This document shows, one piece after another, positions 19,436 to 29,332 of a stretch of 64,000 bases of DNA. The DNA is from Nitzschia sp. DOCU1. Taxonomy: Eukaryota; Bacillariophyta; Bacillariophyceae; Bacillariales; Bacillariaceae. Under the pieces are notes generated by a model. The model had not been told where the DNA came from. It searched no databases and saw nothing but the letters and a program-made list of their open reading frames with translations. The stretch spans positions 186,001-250,000 of the forward strand of contig OX595987.1 of NCBI GenBank assembly GCA_951394045.1, read 5' to 3'. Position numbers and translations under genes: made by a program. Numbering within the stretch: position 1 is the first letter of the stretch; each line of letters starts with the position of its first letter.

Positions 19436-19979
19436 ATTGTCATCACAATACCCAAATGCCTGCTAAAATGCGTAGAGTCTACAGGGAATTAAAGTACTGC
19501 AGCAATGAATATTGTCCCCACAATATCCAACCTGCGTCAGCTAATATTGTAACAACAATACCCAAATGCCTGCTAAAATGCGTGGAGTCTACAGGGAATT
19601 AAAGTACTGCAGCAATGAGTATTGTCCCCACAATATCCAACCTGCGTCAGCTAATATTGTAACAACAATACCAAAATGCCTGCTAAAATGCGTGGAGTCT
19701 ACAGGGAATTAAAGTACTTTAGCAACGAGTATTGTCCCCTATTGTCCCCACAATATCCAAAATGCGTAGACTCTACAGGAAATTAAAGTACTGCAGTAAC
19801 GAATATTGTCCGCACAATATCCAATCTGCTCGAGCTAATATTGTGATTACAATATCAGGGTCATGCATTGTTACATTGTAGGCACAATATTAGTTGGTCT
19901 GTGGTATTCCGTCCTGCTGAAGGTGTTGGTATTGTCCCCACAATACCCATGCTGGGTAATTGATTATTGTGAGTATAAT
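19436..19979. repeat. Left array of palindrome ATTGT-N4-ACAAT
   Basis: Ten perfect palindromes, each with exactly four spacer bases, lie at 19436, 19511, 19546, 19621, 19656, 19741, 19805, 19840, 19875 and 19931. An imperfect one (ATTGT-GAGT-ATAAT) is at 19966. Most extend to AATATTGT...ACAATATC. The commonest spacer is CCCC; AACA, CATC, CCGC, GATT and AGGC also occur. The copies sit on a larger unit of about 110-120 bp. The fixed spacing with variable spacers looks like a dimer-binding site, for example for a transposase or repressor. Confidence 0.9.
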
Positions 19980-20086
19980 ACTGAGGTGGTAGAGGATACT
20001 ATTAAAGCTCTGCAGTATCTAATCTAATCTAATCTTGCTTCTATAATTTGACTCTTATGTAATCTTATTTTGTGTCATGTACTAAC

Positions 20087-21956
20087 CTAGGTGGCCTTAC
20101 GTTTCTTGTTGCTTTCTTGTTTCTTGCTGCCTTCCTTTTTCTCCATCTTTTTATAATCTTTCTCTGCCATCTCTGAATGTTTGAGCTTCTCAAACATTTG
20201 GCCGGTTCCCATTGCAACCATCTTGGCAAGGGTTTCTTTGGCAAATCCTTTTTTCTGCTTCGACGGTGGATGATGCAACCATTCACGTCGGTAGAATGCC
20301 TCATCGGCCAGCTCTGCCAACCTGTCCACCTCCTTGTTGAAGTATTCAAAGAATACTTCATGGTGTTCTGTCAGTCTAACATGCTGAATTGGCATGTAAA
20401 GAGTGCTGCTACTATCCAAGCCGATAGTCCCTTGCTTCCTGGTGTGGTAGGTAGAATCAATGTAGGCATGGATCCCTACTCTCCAGTCTTGTCCACCCGA
20501 GCCAACCTAGTGCCCGGAAGCATCGGCGCAAGTGGCGGTCAACTGGGATTCCATGGTTCCTCCCTGTCACAGCAGCCAAGATGAGAGAGGCCGACTTGAG
20601 ATGGAATCCATAGAAACGACACATTTCGGCGGGTGTCAAAGGCAGGCGGTCGTTCTTGAGAATCTGCTTCAGCATTGGTACTACAAAGTAGGCATTGCTG
20701 GCAGCCTTGGAAGCCCGGGCACAAATTGAAGCATACTCTTCAATGGAGATGGAAGCCCAGTCCTTGAAAGTAAAGTTGCCATAAGTGGGCGACCTGAAAA
20801 CAGCTCCCCAGAGAAGTACAACAACCTTGTCTGCCACTCCAGCTGCACCCTTGATGAGACAGACGGCTTGGGCAAACCGTGTCCAACATCCAGAACATTT
20901 CCCACAGCCCTTGTAGGGTTTGCCAGGATTACTCATATCACAGAATGCTGTGAAAGCACTGAGCCATTGGGACCGAACACTGGTGATTTGATGTTGTTTA
21001 TCAAGTTCCGAGGAGAGCTTCCTTAGGCTTGCAAGTTCGGCTTCAACTTGGGCTTTCTTGGCCTCTGTGGCCCTGTCCATTTCATAGCGATACCAATCCT
21101 GCGATTGGTATATAGTTGAGCCAATCGGCCACTGGTTGGGATCAAGTTCCTTTGTAACATCTTCAAGGGTGCGATTGTAACAAGTTGCTCCAAAATTTTT
21201 CTCCCTTTCCAGCATTTTCTCGGGGCTAAAGTCTCCTGTCGCCTGCAATGCAAGGTATCTTTTGGTCTGGGGGGATGCCTGTTCATGGACGTAGACACGG
21301 ACCATTTTCCCAATCTGGAAGCAGTGTTTGCTAAGAGCAGTGGTTTGCTGGTTGTTGGTTGTCAAGGCATGTACTTTGTTTTGCTCGGGTCTTGGGTATT
21401 CCCAGAGATTCTTGGCCGGTGCTTGCTTTTTTGAAGCATGTTTCTGGGAATCAACTGCTGGATTGGCAATTGAGCCATCCAATGTTAGCTGCCGTAGTTG
21501 TCGCCTGGATTTGGAGTAACTCTTCTTTTTGGGGGTGTTTTTTGATTGTTGACTGGCTGCGACTGCTGTAAGGGGTGGGGCTTTGGGAGGTGTGGGTCCG
21601 AGAAGAAGATCAGATTCAGGCTTGAGGTCTGGTGCTGGTCTGAGTTGATTGGCTCTCCTCCGGAACTTTTGGTAGACAGAGGATAAGAGCTGAAACCAAA
21701 TTTTATGAGCAATTTTGTTGGGTATAATTTCTCCTTTGATGTTTGTCGGACGGAGATCGAGGCCCCATGACTGGAATACCTTCCATATTTCAAACAAGAG
21801 AGATTGCCGTTTGGTTCGCCTTTCTGCATGGGAGATCATGAGAGCTGTCTTAGCCAGCTCATTCAAAAGATCAGTTCTATGGAGGAGCAATGATTCAAAG
21901 GCTTCCAGGGTTGGGGAACCCTTCCGCAGTGCAAGGGTGGGTGGGTCGATCAACAT
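20087..21956 (-). CDS. HhH-GPD (endonuclease III-like) ORF of the putative element, frameshifted near its 3' end
   Basis: The ATG is at 21954-21956. The first frame encodes 499 aa (to 20457); the C-terminal part continues in another frame to 20087. A one-base shift near 20500 would join ...FRALGW to ...QDWRVGIHAYID... and the basic tail ending NKKRKAT. Residues 1-340 are unrecognised and charged. A Cys cluster CGKCSGC plus a fourth Cys lies at about 351-366. About residues 410-485 match the helix-hairpin-helix/GPD core of Nth/MutY glycosylases: FYGFHLKSASLILAAV in place of LPGVGRKTANVVL, then GIPVDRHLRRCF in place of AVDTHIFRVC. Lys454 and Asp473 align with the catalytic Lys and Asp, at nearly the same spacing. 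The C-terminal iron-sulphur cysteines of Nth are not seen. A base-excision or strand-nicking role is inference. The frameshift may be real decay or a missed tiny intron. Confidence 0.6.
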
Positions 21957-22061
21957 GGTAATATTGTGAGAGGAGTGTTGTTGTTACAATACAAATCCGA
22001 AATTTGAAAAACGACTGTTACCAGCCCTACAGGTTCTACGTATTTTAGCAGGCAGAATAAC

Positions 22062-22257
22062 ATTGTGCCTACAATATCGTTGGAATGATTTTTATGTACC
22101 GCCCTACAGGTTCTACGTACTTTAGCAGGCAGAATAACATTGTGCCTACAATATTGTTGGAAACGACAAGCATATTGTGCCTACAATATTGTTCGAAACG
22201 ACATGAATATTGTGCATACAATATCAGTGGCAATAGAGTGGATATTGTGCATACAAT
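22062..22257. repeat. Right array of palindrome ATTGT-N4-ACAAT (inverted relative to left array)
   Basis: Five perfect copies lie at 22062, 22139, 22174, 22209 and 22244, with spacers GCCT (three) and GCAT (two). Two carry the flank CCCTACAGGTTCTACGTA...TTTAGCAGGCAGAATAAC. The reverse complement of this flank (TGCCTGCTAAAATACGTAGA) matches the left-array unit TGCCTGCTAAAATGCGTAGA. The array begins about 105 bp upstream of the HhH-GPD ORF start, so it could also control that gene. Confidence 0.9.
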
Positions 22258-22415
22258 ATTGTTAAAAGGGGAGGGGGGGGGTTGTCGATTGACCATCATT
22301 TCCTGAGGGTCTTGTAAGGGTCTTGTAACACGACTTCTTCGAAATTTGGGGGTTGGCAAAGTTTGGCAAGGATGCCGACGATTCTTGCCAAACTGAGGGG
22401 GTCTGGCAAGATTGC

Positions 22416-22793
22416 CTGGTACATTTCTACATACGTGGGTTCCGTCTACCACTAGTAGAGGGTTTGTTTACTACGTAGACGCTGAAGTATTTCCGGTCCT
22501 AGTGGGCGCTACTGCTGCCATTGGCGCGGCCTACCTGCAGCTCCAACTACAATGCTGCTCTTGACCAGTTTCCAATCTGCTACTAGAGTGACTACTATTT
22601 CGCTACTTCTTCACAGGTAGCTACCGGTACTATCTTTCGTTGTCGAGCCGGATTAGCAGCACGTGCGCAAAACCAATCCCTGATGGTCAACACTCAAGGT
22701 CCTTGCTTTGGGGTGTCGTCGTCAACCATACTAATTGTTGTTGGTTGGGTGTTCCCGGCCGTTGTGATAGAATCAGCGGCGAGTGCTGCCATC
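22416..22793. other. Intergenic spacer
   Basis: About 380 bp between the putative element and the decayed membrane-protein copy. No gene, RNA or repeat is supported. Confidence 0.5.
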
Positions 22794-23770
22794 TTATTCA
22801 CAAAGAATGGTCTCGTTCAATGAGGTCATTTTCAAACCTCTCTTGCCACCAATAACTTTGTATTTTGCTCTTTCGCTATGTGGGTCGCTCGAACTGCTTC
22901 TGCTACTACTACTCTGATGAGCCTCGTTGTTTAAAAAACCTTGTCCTGCCATCAAATACGAGGAAATCAAGCAAATGGCGACAGCGCATAAGATACGGGG
23001 GGCCAATAGTATTTACAAACTGTGTTGTTCTTATTGAAAGCAAGAAGGCTCGTTTGAATACCATGGTGGAACTCGCGACCAGCAGCACCACCAAGCCCAA
23101 TATCATTCCCTCAGCCCAGTTGTTGGAAGCCTTGTTGACTTGTTGATTGCGGTGAGAAGTGGTGTGTCGTTAAATCACCACGAGCCGTCCTACTACGTAG
23201 AGTGCGGCTGGTGGCAGCAGTCATGTCTCTTTGTCTCCGCGGCCAGCATCAGTACCAACGGCACCTACGGACCAAGAAGGTGGCAATGTGTACCATCAGC
23301 AAGAATACTCTGACGAAAAGAAGACATGTTCTCGGCGAAGAAAACACCTGTCGGTCCAGTAATAATAATAATAATAATAAGAAGGCCACAACCATACTAG
23401 ATTTTTTCATCGCGGGGGCGGTAGAGGTACTAGCAGCAGGCGGCGTTATTCCTTCATCCACCACCATCGGTGTCAGGCGTTCCCCGCGAGGAGTTTATTG
23501 TTGAAGAACTGGACGTAGCCCATCAGCATGCCGGCAAAAACGTATCAGCAGTATAAACCGTCCGCCCCCACCAAAGATAAATCCAAAAAGCAACAAGAAA
23601 GGCTTCCAATAAACTGCGCGGCAGGAGTAATAACGGCGACGCCATTGATGAATCGGGAGAGCAGGAAACGGCTCTCCCATTATGAACTTGACGGAAGAAG
23701 CACCACACCCACCATCATGAACCTGGCGGCGCACCCCCTTGGGGACACGACGAGCGACAAGCAACGTGAC
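22794..23770 (-). pseudogene. Decayed inverted paralogue of the 24429-25190 membrane protein
   Basis: Several leftward frames, in order from 23770 to 22794, resemble successive parts of the intact protein: GFIFGGGGRFILLIRFCRH against GFLFGSMVEAAYIASLRHG; LLFVRVFLLMVHIATFLVRR against YLFVDVLLLVYMVFMARAII; QVNKASNNWAEGMILGL against QVALNSANWTVGMLLGL; and a last helix (LCAVAICLISSYLMAGQ). At least three frame changes separate them. An AAT trinucleotide run (about 23360-23380) lies inside. It lies head to head with the intact gene. Confidence 0.7.
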
Positions 23771-24428
23771 TGCTGGTGATCCTGAAAGATACTAGTAGGA
23801 CCCTGAGATGAAAATAGAAGCGGTTCCGCCAGCATTGCTGCATCAGAGAAAGTGGCACGCCGTATCCAGTACTGCTTCTTTTAGCAAAAGGGTGTCATCG
23901 ATGAATGAGAGATGAATGCTTCATTTTTGTTCTTTTCCTCGTTCTCTCGATCTTCCACATCACACGTAATTCTGAAGGAATCTGCCAGAGCATCAAAAGG
24001 TGTCATCATTTTTTGATGCAGTCGTCGTCGTCTCGTTTCTCTGATATATTCAGGTCATTCCTGGGGGGGTGTCATGATTTTTGATGCTGGTCTTGCCTCG
24101 TCTCCCACATTTATTGTTGGTTCCTCGTTCTTCTTCCAAGGGACGTTGTGTTTATCGAACGGCAGTTTTGACACTGACTGTATTGTACAAATCACACCAT
24201 AATTTTATGGAATAAATAATGGAAAGAACCCTTTTATTAAAAGGCCGAGAGTCATTGGTGTCAAGAAAGCCCAAAGATCAGGTACGTACCCGCTGGTACC
24301 GTTTCGACACCTTCGTTGGAAGGTAAAAAGAACCCTTTGGGGAAGCTTGTTGCGTTGTGAACTTTCCATGCAAGGCCGCTTCTCATCACAAAAAAGCCAA
24401 AAAAAATTTCAAAGCACACCCACCAACA
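23771..24428. other. Intergenic spacer
   Basis: About 650 bp with no supported gene. The pair GGTGTCATCATTTTTTGATG and GGTGTCATGATTTTTGATG (about 24000 and 24070) is a short direct repeat. It should include the promoter of the gene at 24429. Confidence 0.5.
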
Positions 24429-25190
24429 ATGATGGTATTATCCTCTGAAACCAACATCGAAGCCTCCGCCGCAATGGAGCCACTCCTTGTTGTAAGCAGA
24501 TCAAGTCAACTGGCGCCTCCTCCTCAAGGCGGAGAAGAGTCATTTTTCTCCAAGGTAGTTAAAATCGCACTTGGTGGAATCAAGGTCAAGTTTCTGCTTG
24601 CTGGGTTTCTATTTGGCAGCATGGTGGAAGCTGCCTATATCGCTAGCTTGCGCCACGGCTACGTCAAATTCGTTATACCCCAACAAGTTGCTTCAGATGG
24701 AGAAGTGGTGGATCAACCTGCCGTTCACCACCACGCCATGCCTCGTCAGGTTCAAGTGCAAACCTTGAGTGACCTTTTCTTTTACGAAATGTCCTATCTG
24801 TTTGTGGACGTTCTACTTCTCGTCTACATGGTTTTCATGGCCCGAGCAATCATCAAGAAGCGCAGACACCGCGGCGAGTCCCGTAGCTCCGCCGGTCAAG
24901 TTGCCCTTAACTCGGCAAACTGGACTGTGGGCATGTTGCTTGGCTTGACGTTCTCTCTTGCCTTGGCTGTGGGCGCAAAGTTGGTACTTCTTGAACGTTT
25001 CTGGCAAGTACTTGCGAGCATTGCACTTGGTATATCAGTCTGTTTCTGTGGCTACCTGGTGGTAATCGAATTCGAAATCTTCTTCTTCTCCGAACCAGCA
25101 CAGCCAGAGCAAATCGCTGCTGCTGAACGCCGGGAAAAAGAAGAGCGGTCCGCAACGGAAGGGCCGTCGTACGTCGCACACATCGTATAG
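24429..25190 (+). CDS. Small four-helix membrane protein, function unknown
   Basis: 253 aa from the ATG at 24429. An in-frame GTG at 24357 gives a longer frame, but there is no upstream ATG. Residues 1-40 are hydrophilic. Four hydrophobic helices follow: about 47-67 (VKFLLAGFLFGSMVEAAYIA), 115-135 (YEMSYLFVDVLLLVYMVFMA), 160-180 (WTVGMLLGLTFSLALAVGAK) and 184-210. The first loop contains HHHAMPRQ, the middle loop is basic (IIKKRRHRGESR) and the C-terminus is charged (AAAERREKEERS). I do not recognise a family. Two decayed inverted copies flank it, so it is the surviving member of a local expansion. Confidence 0.75.
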   Translation: MMVLSSETNIEASAAMEPLLVVSRSSQLAPPPQGGEESFFSKVVKIALGGIKVKFLLAGFLFGSMVEAAYIASLRHGYVKFVIPQQVASDGEVVDQPAVHHHAMPRQVQVQTLSDLFFYEMSYLFVDVLLLVYMVFMARAIIKKRRHRGESRSSAGQVALNSANWTVGMLLGLTFSLALAVGAKLVLLERFWQVLASIALGISVCFCGYLVVIEFEIFFFSEPAQPEQIAAAERREKEERSATEGPSYVAHIV

Positions 25191-25689
25191 TTCAACATTG
25201 GAGAGAGCCCGGTATTGGTGTGGTCTTCGTGGGGCGGCACGAGATCGAAATGTGGTTGCATCGGGAATGAAGCATGAGAAGACTAGGCGCACACCAACAT
25301 CATAGGGGGGTCTACTAGTTACTAGTAGTTGTGAATGGAGCGAAGAACAAGAAGAAATGGGGCGAATGAGGTCGATCATGATGCTCCTACTTTCGTTGCT
25401 TTGGCTCCTGCTGGTACGGTTTGCTGTTGTGGTGGCAGGCTACCACCATCATCAAACAAATGCAAGCAAGGTGGCAGCATGTTGGTGCCTTTTGCCAAGA
25501 AATCCACCTGGTGGTGCTGCGGATCGTCGCCCCTGCTTCTTGACGAATTACCAAAACCAAGGGCGAGCAAAATAATATCCGTGTTACGGCCTATAGCCTT
25601 TCTCAATTAAATGTATTCAGGCATCGCTCGAGCTTCTGCTGCTCTAGTAAGAGCCTCTTGTTGTTCGACCTCGCACTGTGAGGAGGATT
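25191..25689. other. Intergenic spacer
   Basis: About 500 bp, no gene supported. A short hydrophobic frame near 25357-25460 (LLLSLLWLLLVRFAVVVAG) is probably incidental or a scrap of the flanking membrane-protein family. Confidence 0.4.
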
Positions 25690-26220
25690 CATTCTTTCAA
25701 CGTACGCGGAAATCAAGCAAATGCCCACAAGATACAAGATTCGGGGGACCAGCAGTTTGTCTAAATTGCATTGTTGAAAGACTCAGCGGACTCCTAGCAT
25801 GACGGAACTCAGGAGATCCGAATACCATTCCTACAGTCCAGTTGGCCGCCTTGGTTGCGATACGAAAGGGTGTATCGTTATACCACCAGCGGTAGTGGTA
25901 GACGCCACCACGTCGTTCTTGTCCAACGTCTCGTTGACCCCCAACATCCCCAGCACCAGCACCATCCTTGCGCCGGTGCATTCGACGGCGACTCCGGGGC
26001 AACAAGGCGACAGTATATAATCATTTGGGGAAAGAAGACATTCGAAGTCCAAGTTCTCGCCGCCGCCATGGAAATCTTCATCGTGGCGGCATTGCCTGCT
26101 GCAGAAGTAGGCGTTGCTATTCCTTCATCTGCCGCTGCGGTAGTGTCAATGCAAATCATCTCCTGTCCTGCAAGTCCTCGCGTCATCTCATTTACGACGT
26201 TCGCAGACATTCTCTGACTA
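25690..26220 (-). pseudogene. Second decayed inverted paralogue of the 24429-25190 membrane protein
   Basis: Leftward frames carry KAANWTVGMVFG (about 25827-25860), which matches SANWTVGMLLG of the intact gene. TMQFRQTAGPPNLVSCGHLLDF matches the TTQF...GPP...CRHLLDF of the first relic more closely than the intact gene. The region near 26040-26115 resembles 23400-23480 at the nucleotide level (TTCATCG...GCGGGAG/GTTATTCCTTCATC). Stops and shifts interrupt every frame. Confidence 0.6.
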
Positions 26221-26523
26221 AAATGAATGAATGAATCGAAGGAATCGCTTCGCCTTTGCGAGGTCGAATTTAGAGCTTTCTCATACCTACCACTTCCCAA
26301 TCTACAAACTGTATGTACGAACGTGCTACAGGTAGGGCTCTCCCATCTCCGGTCATTCACCCGAAGAAGATACGGTACGGTGCGAGCTTTTTCACGCCTT
26401 TTGCTCTTTGCGGATCACACTGGTTTCTTATGATTCTGATACAGCCTGGTTTCTTTTCATTGCGATCATCATTACACCCCACTATCATCATTCTAGAGGG
26501 CTAACTAACTGCAACAATTCACA

Positions 26524-28296
26524 ATGATAATGCATGCAACAGCGCTGTTCTTCTTATTGCTGTCGTTGTCGCCCCTGGCGCAAGCCTCGGAGCAGCTTCC
26601 TTTCTGGAAATCTCTGGAACCCCCGGATGTCTTTCTCGAGGTGAATGGTGTCACTCAAATTCAAGATAGTCTGTTCTTGGCGGGTTCTCGCCATACGACT
26701 AATGACCCAGCTGAATATTGTTGGTTGCAAGAATTGAAAACCCAAGGCGGTAAAATTGACCCAGTAGCAGAATCTCTTCTCCAAGGGGATTCGTCTTGTA
26801 GCTTTCAAGCCTCCACACAATTTCAGGGACAACTTGTATTGCTGGCCATGACGGCCGATGTCGGCGCCTTTTTTCAAGTAGGCCCAGAAATGAATCAGGA
26901 TTTGTCGAATAGCATTACTACCCGGCGTGTAGCAGTTCCCTTGCAACCAGGTTCCACGCCCGTCGGGGTAGTAGCTTCCGATAACCGCAAAATGATCATT
27001 GTGGCGTCGACAACTCCTCAGGATTTGTATTTGCATGCCTTTAAGCTAGATAATGGAGAGTGGGGGATCGTGTGGGAACAAGCCTTTCCTGATCTGGTTA
27101 GTGCGAATGAAAGCTTTAACTATGCGGGCATGATCTTGTCAAAGAACTTTGTCACCATTGCCGGAAGCACTCATGGTACTTCGAATATGGAAAATTCTCC
27201 CCAAGAGAAATCCATGCTCGGGTTTTACAAGCGTTTTTCGGATGTTTTCGTGACTCAAGTCCTCTTGGATAATGGTGAACTTGTTGCAGACAATGGATTT
27301 GCTGCGTCGCTAACGCGTTTGACGGATCCTAATGACCTGAATGAATATGCCTATGGTATTTGCGGCATCAAAAACAAAGCGGCTGCCTACATTGTCGGTC
27401 AAGTCGTCAGAGAGAATCAGGATGGAGGTTTGGTGGGTACCCCCTATATTACTCTAGTAAATTTGGAGCCATTTGAAATCCTTTTGAGTGAGGAATTGCC
27501 AGAAATCCAAGCTGGTCCCGACTTTTTAAGGTTGACACATTGTATTGTCGATGACAAGAACAATGTCATTGTGGCAGGACATTATTCTCCATCTTTACCT
27601 TCGCGTCATGAAGGAAGTAACATGATCCCGGGTTCTCGTCGTCGAAGCCTTCTTCAAGACAATGATAGTCCCATTGGGCTTGCAAAAATAAACGACTTGG
27701 GAGAGGTGCTCTGGAACCGTACCCTCGCAGAGAAAACAGAGGAACAGCAAGTGGCTGGATTGGTAATTGATCCAGTTTCCAAGCAAACCATTCTCATTGG
27801 TGATAGTGTTGCCACGGGAATTGCCATGGTGATTACCGTGGAGGGAACCGCGTCCGTGCCTCCAACTGCCCAGGAGACGACTGAAGAAGTGGTACCGGAA
27901 GGAAATCAGACTGGACAAGCAGGACACGTGGTATTGGTGGTACCGGAAGAAGAATCCTTATCCGTCCTGAACATTGTGTTGATTTCAGTGGGCGCGTTCC
28001 TGTTCTGCTTCTTGGCCCTTTTTGGTTGCGCTCATTTGAATCGTCGCAACCGACAAGCCACTCATCAAAAACAAGTGATGAATGTCTTTAGGTATTTGTA
28101 TCCCTTTGATGTGGAAGATATTGATGTTCGCAAGAGTCCTGCCGGAGGATTCCATGGCACGTACAAGAATAATTTGGCGCACGGTGAAAACATTGCCTCT
28201 GCGGCTGGCGAGAATGGTAGTGTCGCGGATAACTATACGTTCATGAGTCCAACAGCCACGTATTCAGAGACTGTGCCCTTGAGCACTATGGAATGA
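26524..28296 (+). CDS. Single-pass surface receptor of the SBBP-propeller family (diverged)
   Basis: 590 aa, single exon, ATG at 26524. There is a signal peptide to about residue 21 (LAQAS). The ectodomain (about 25-460) is shorter and more diverged than in its paralogues. Recognisable blades remain: GVTQIQDSLFLAGSRHTTND, CSFQASTQF, NYAGMILSKNFVTIAGSTHG, YAYGICGIKNKAAAYIVG and AKINDLGEVLWNRTL. One membrane helix lies at about 480-500 (VLISVGAFLFCFLALFGCAHL). The cytoplasmic box FDVEDIDVRKSPAGGFHGTY at 528-547 is almost the same as in the 4037 gene, although the ectodomains differ. It lacks the second tail motif and the K-D/E-I/V-I terminus, ending LSTME instead. The box being better conserved than the ectodomain suggests a shared intracellular partner. 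Confidence 0.9.
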   Translation: MIMHATALFFLLLSLSPLAQASEQLPFWKSLEPPDVFLEVNGVTQIQDSLFLAGSRHTTNDPAEYCWLQELKTQGGKIDPVAESLLQGDSSCSFQASTQFQGQLVLLAMTADVGAFFQVGPEMNQDLSNSITTRRVAVPLQPGSTPVGVVASDNRKMIIVASTTPQDLYLHAFKLDNGEWGIVWEQAFPDLVSANESFNYAGMILSKNFVTIAGSTHGTSNMENSPQEKSMLGFYKRFSDVFVTQVLLDNGELVADNGFAASLTRLTDPNDLNEYAYGICGIKNKAAAYIVGQVVRENQDGGLVGTPYITLVNLEPFEILLSEELPEIQAGPDFLRLTHCIVDDKNNVIVAGHYSPSLPSRHEGSNMIPGSRRRSLLQDNDSPIGLAKINDLGEVLWNRTLAEKTEEQQVAGLVIDPVSKQTILIGDSVATGIAMVITVEGTASVPPTAQETTEEVVPEGNQTGQAGHVVLVVPEEESLSVLNIVLISVGAFLFCFLALFGCAHLNRRNRQATHQKQVMNVFRYLYPFDVEDIDVRKSPAGGFHGTYKNNLAHGENIASAAGENGSVADNYTFMSPTATYSETVPLSTME

Positions 28297-29332
28297 AATG
28301 AAGTGATCATATGGGAACGGAGCGAGGGGAATCGAACACAATCTACTTACATATTGATAGCATCAATGATGGTTCATGTTTTCATTTAGTCTCATTCTTA
28401 AAACTATATCCGCCATTATGTCTTCTTCTAGTCTAGTAGTCTATCAGTAAGTAGCTAATGTAGGAATTACGATTCAAGGAAGCAAGATTATGAGTAATCA
28501 TACCCAATCGCAGCATGCAGCGACCAAACCAAGAACGGCATGGTCGGGCGACGCCTGGTATAAGTAGAAGTGGCTGGTAAGGATGCTGATAGTAGTAGTA
28601 GAATGAAGAATAGCATTCTCCAGCCATACCCTGATATGATTGCAGGCTCAGCCAGCAAGCTAAATGCCGACTTGTTGCGTGTGAATCATTTCAGGGCCGG
28701 TTCCTCGTCGTTCCTCGTCTCCCGCCGGCGGCCGCGTCTTCTTTCTTGGTGTGAACGAGCGAGCGAGGAGTGGACTATGAAGCACAACTCGGCGACGAAG
28801 TTCTAGCTAGGTACTAGAGTAGTAGCTGTGATTGTAGAATGAAACTACAACTATTACTCTGTCGTTATACTTAGTAATGCTATGCTACCAATCAAGAGAG
28901 GATACCTGCGACCTTCCGGTAGCTATCGACATCCGATGTGGGGACGATACTCCAGCTAGACGTGTATGACCCGAAATGACCCACCCCAGATAGTGACGTC
29001 ATGCCTGCGACAGCCCATACCGCCTTTCCGCCGTTGGACGTGTCGCGCTAATCTTGCCGCGATGAGAAGTGCGGAACGGAAATCCAACGAAGCAAGGGGA
29101 GCGAAGTACGAATGAATGTCTTGTTTCCATTCTTAACTCTTGCTTATGTTGAAACCTGTCTCTACTACATCCTTTTAATACTCGAGAGACTTTATCTAAA
29201 AGAGCTAGCTGAGCGTTGCATTTCAGAAACTGGTGTCAAGTCGCCTTGTGCCAGCGTTAGTTTGATCATCGTCGGCCTCGTCGTCCATCCATCCATTCAT
29301 CTGGCGTTATCATAACACAAGAACACAAAACG
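28297..29332. other. Intergenic spacer and promoter of the TMEM184-like gene
   Basis: About 1 kb with no supported gene. It contains a perfect palindromic TGACGTCA at 28994-29001 and many TAGTA/CTAG steps. Nothing else was recognised. Confidence 0.5.
28994..29001. promoter_or_regulatory. Palindromic TGACGTCA (CRE-like) site
   Basis: This perfect 8-bp CRE lies about 340 bp before the ATG at 29333. In diatoms TGACGT-type elements bind bZIP factors and mediate CO2/cAMP responses in carbonic-anhydrase promoters. Use here is inferred from sequence only. Confidence 0.4.

Larger units (their letters stand above)
18179..22415. mobile_element. Putative DNA transposon with recombinase-like and HhH-GPD ORFs and palindrome arrays
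   Basis: The limits are approximate. They are set by clusters of TTGCCAAG/CTTGCCA on the left (18180-18272) and of TTGGCAA/TGGCAAG, mostly in opposite orientation, on the right (22354-22415). Inside are two convergent reading frames: a recombinase-like ORF relic at 18461 and a HhH-GPD-like ORF from 21956. Arrays of the palindrome ATTGT-N4-ACAAT flank the second ORF at 19436-19944 and 22062-22257. A flanking unit in the left array (TGCTAAAATGCGTAGAGT...) recurs as its reverse complement in the right array, so the arrays form imperfect subterminal inverted repeats. I see no exact terminal inverted repeats or target-site duplication. The ORF breaks suggest a decaying copy. I do not know a described family with this combination. 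Confidence 0.5.

Noticed and set aside
19436..19944. CRISPR-like array
   Set aside because: The repeats are palindromic 14-mers nested in larger tandem units, with no unique spacers of constant size, in a eukaryotic genome.
24357..24428. Longer form of the four-helix membrane protein
   Set aside because: It would start with GTG; the ATG at 24429 is preferred.
28328..28345. GGGGAATCGAACAC as a tRNA T-arm on the minus strand
   Set aside because: The flanking bases do not form the T stem and no acceptor or anticodon arm fits.
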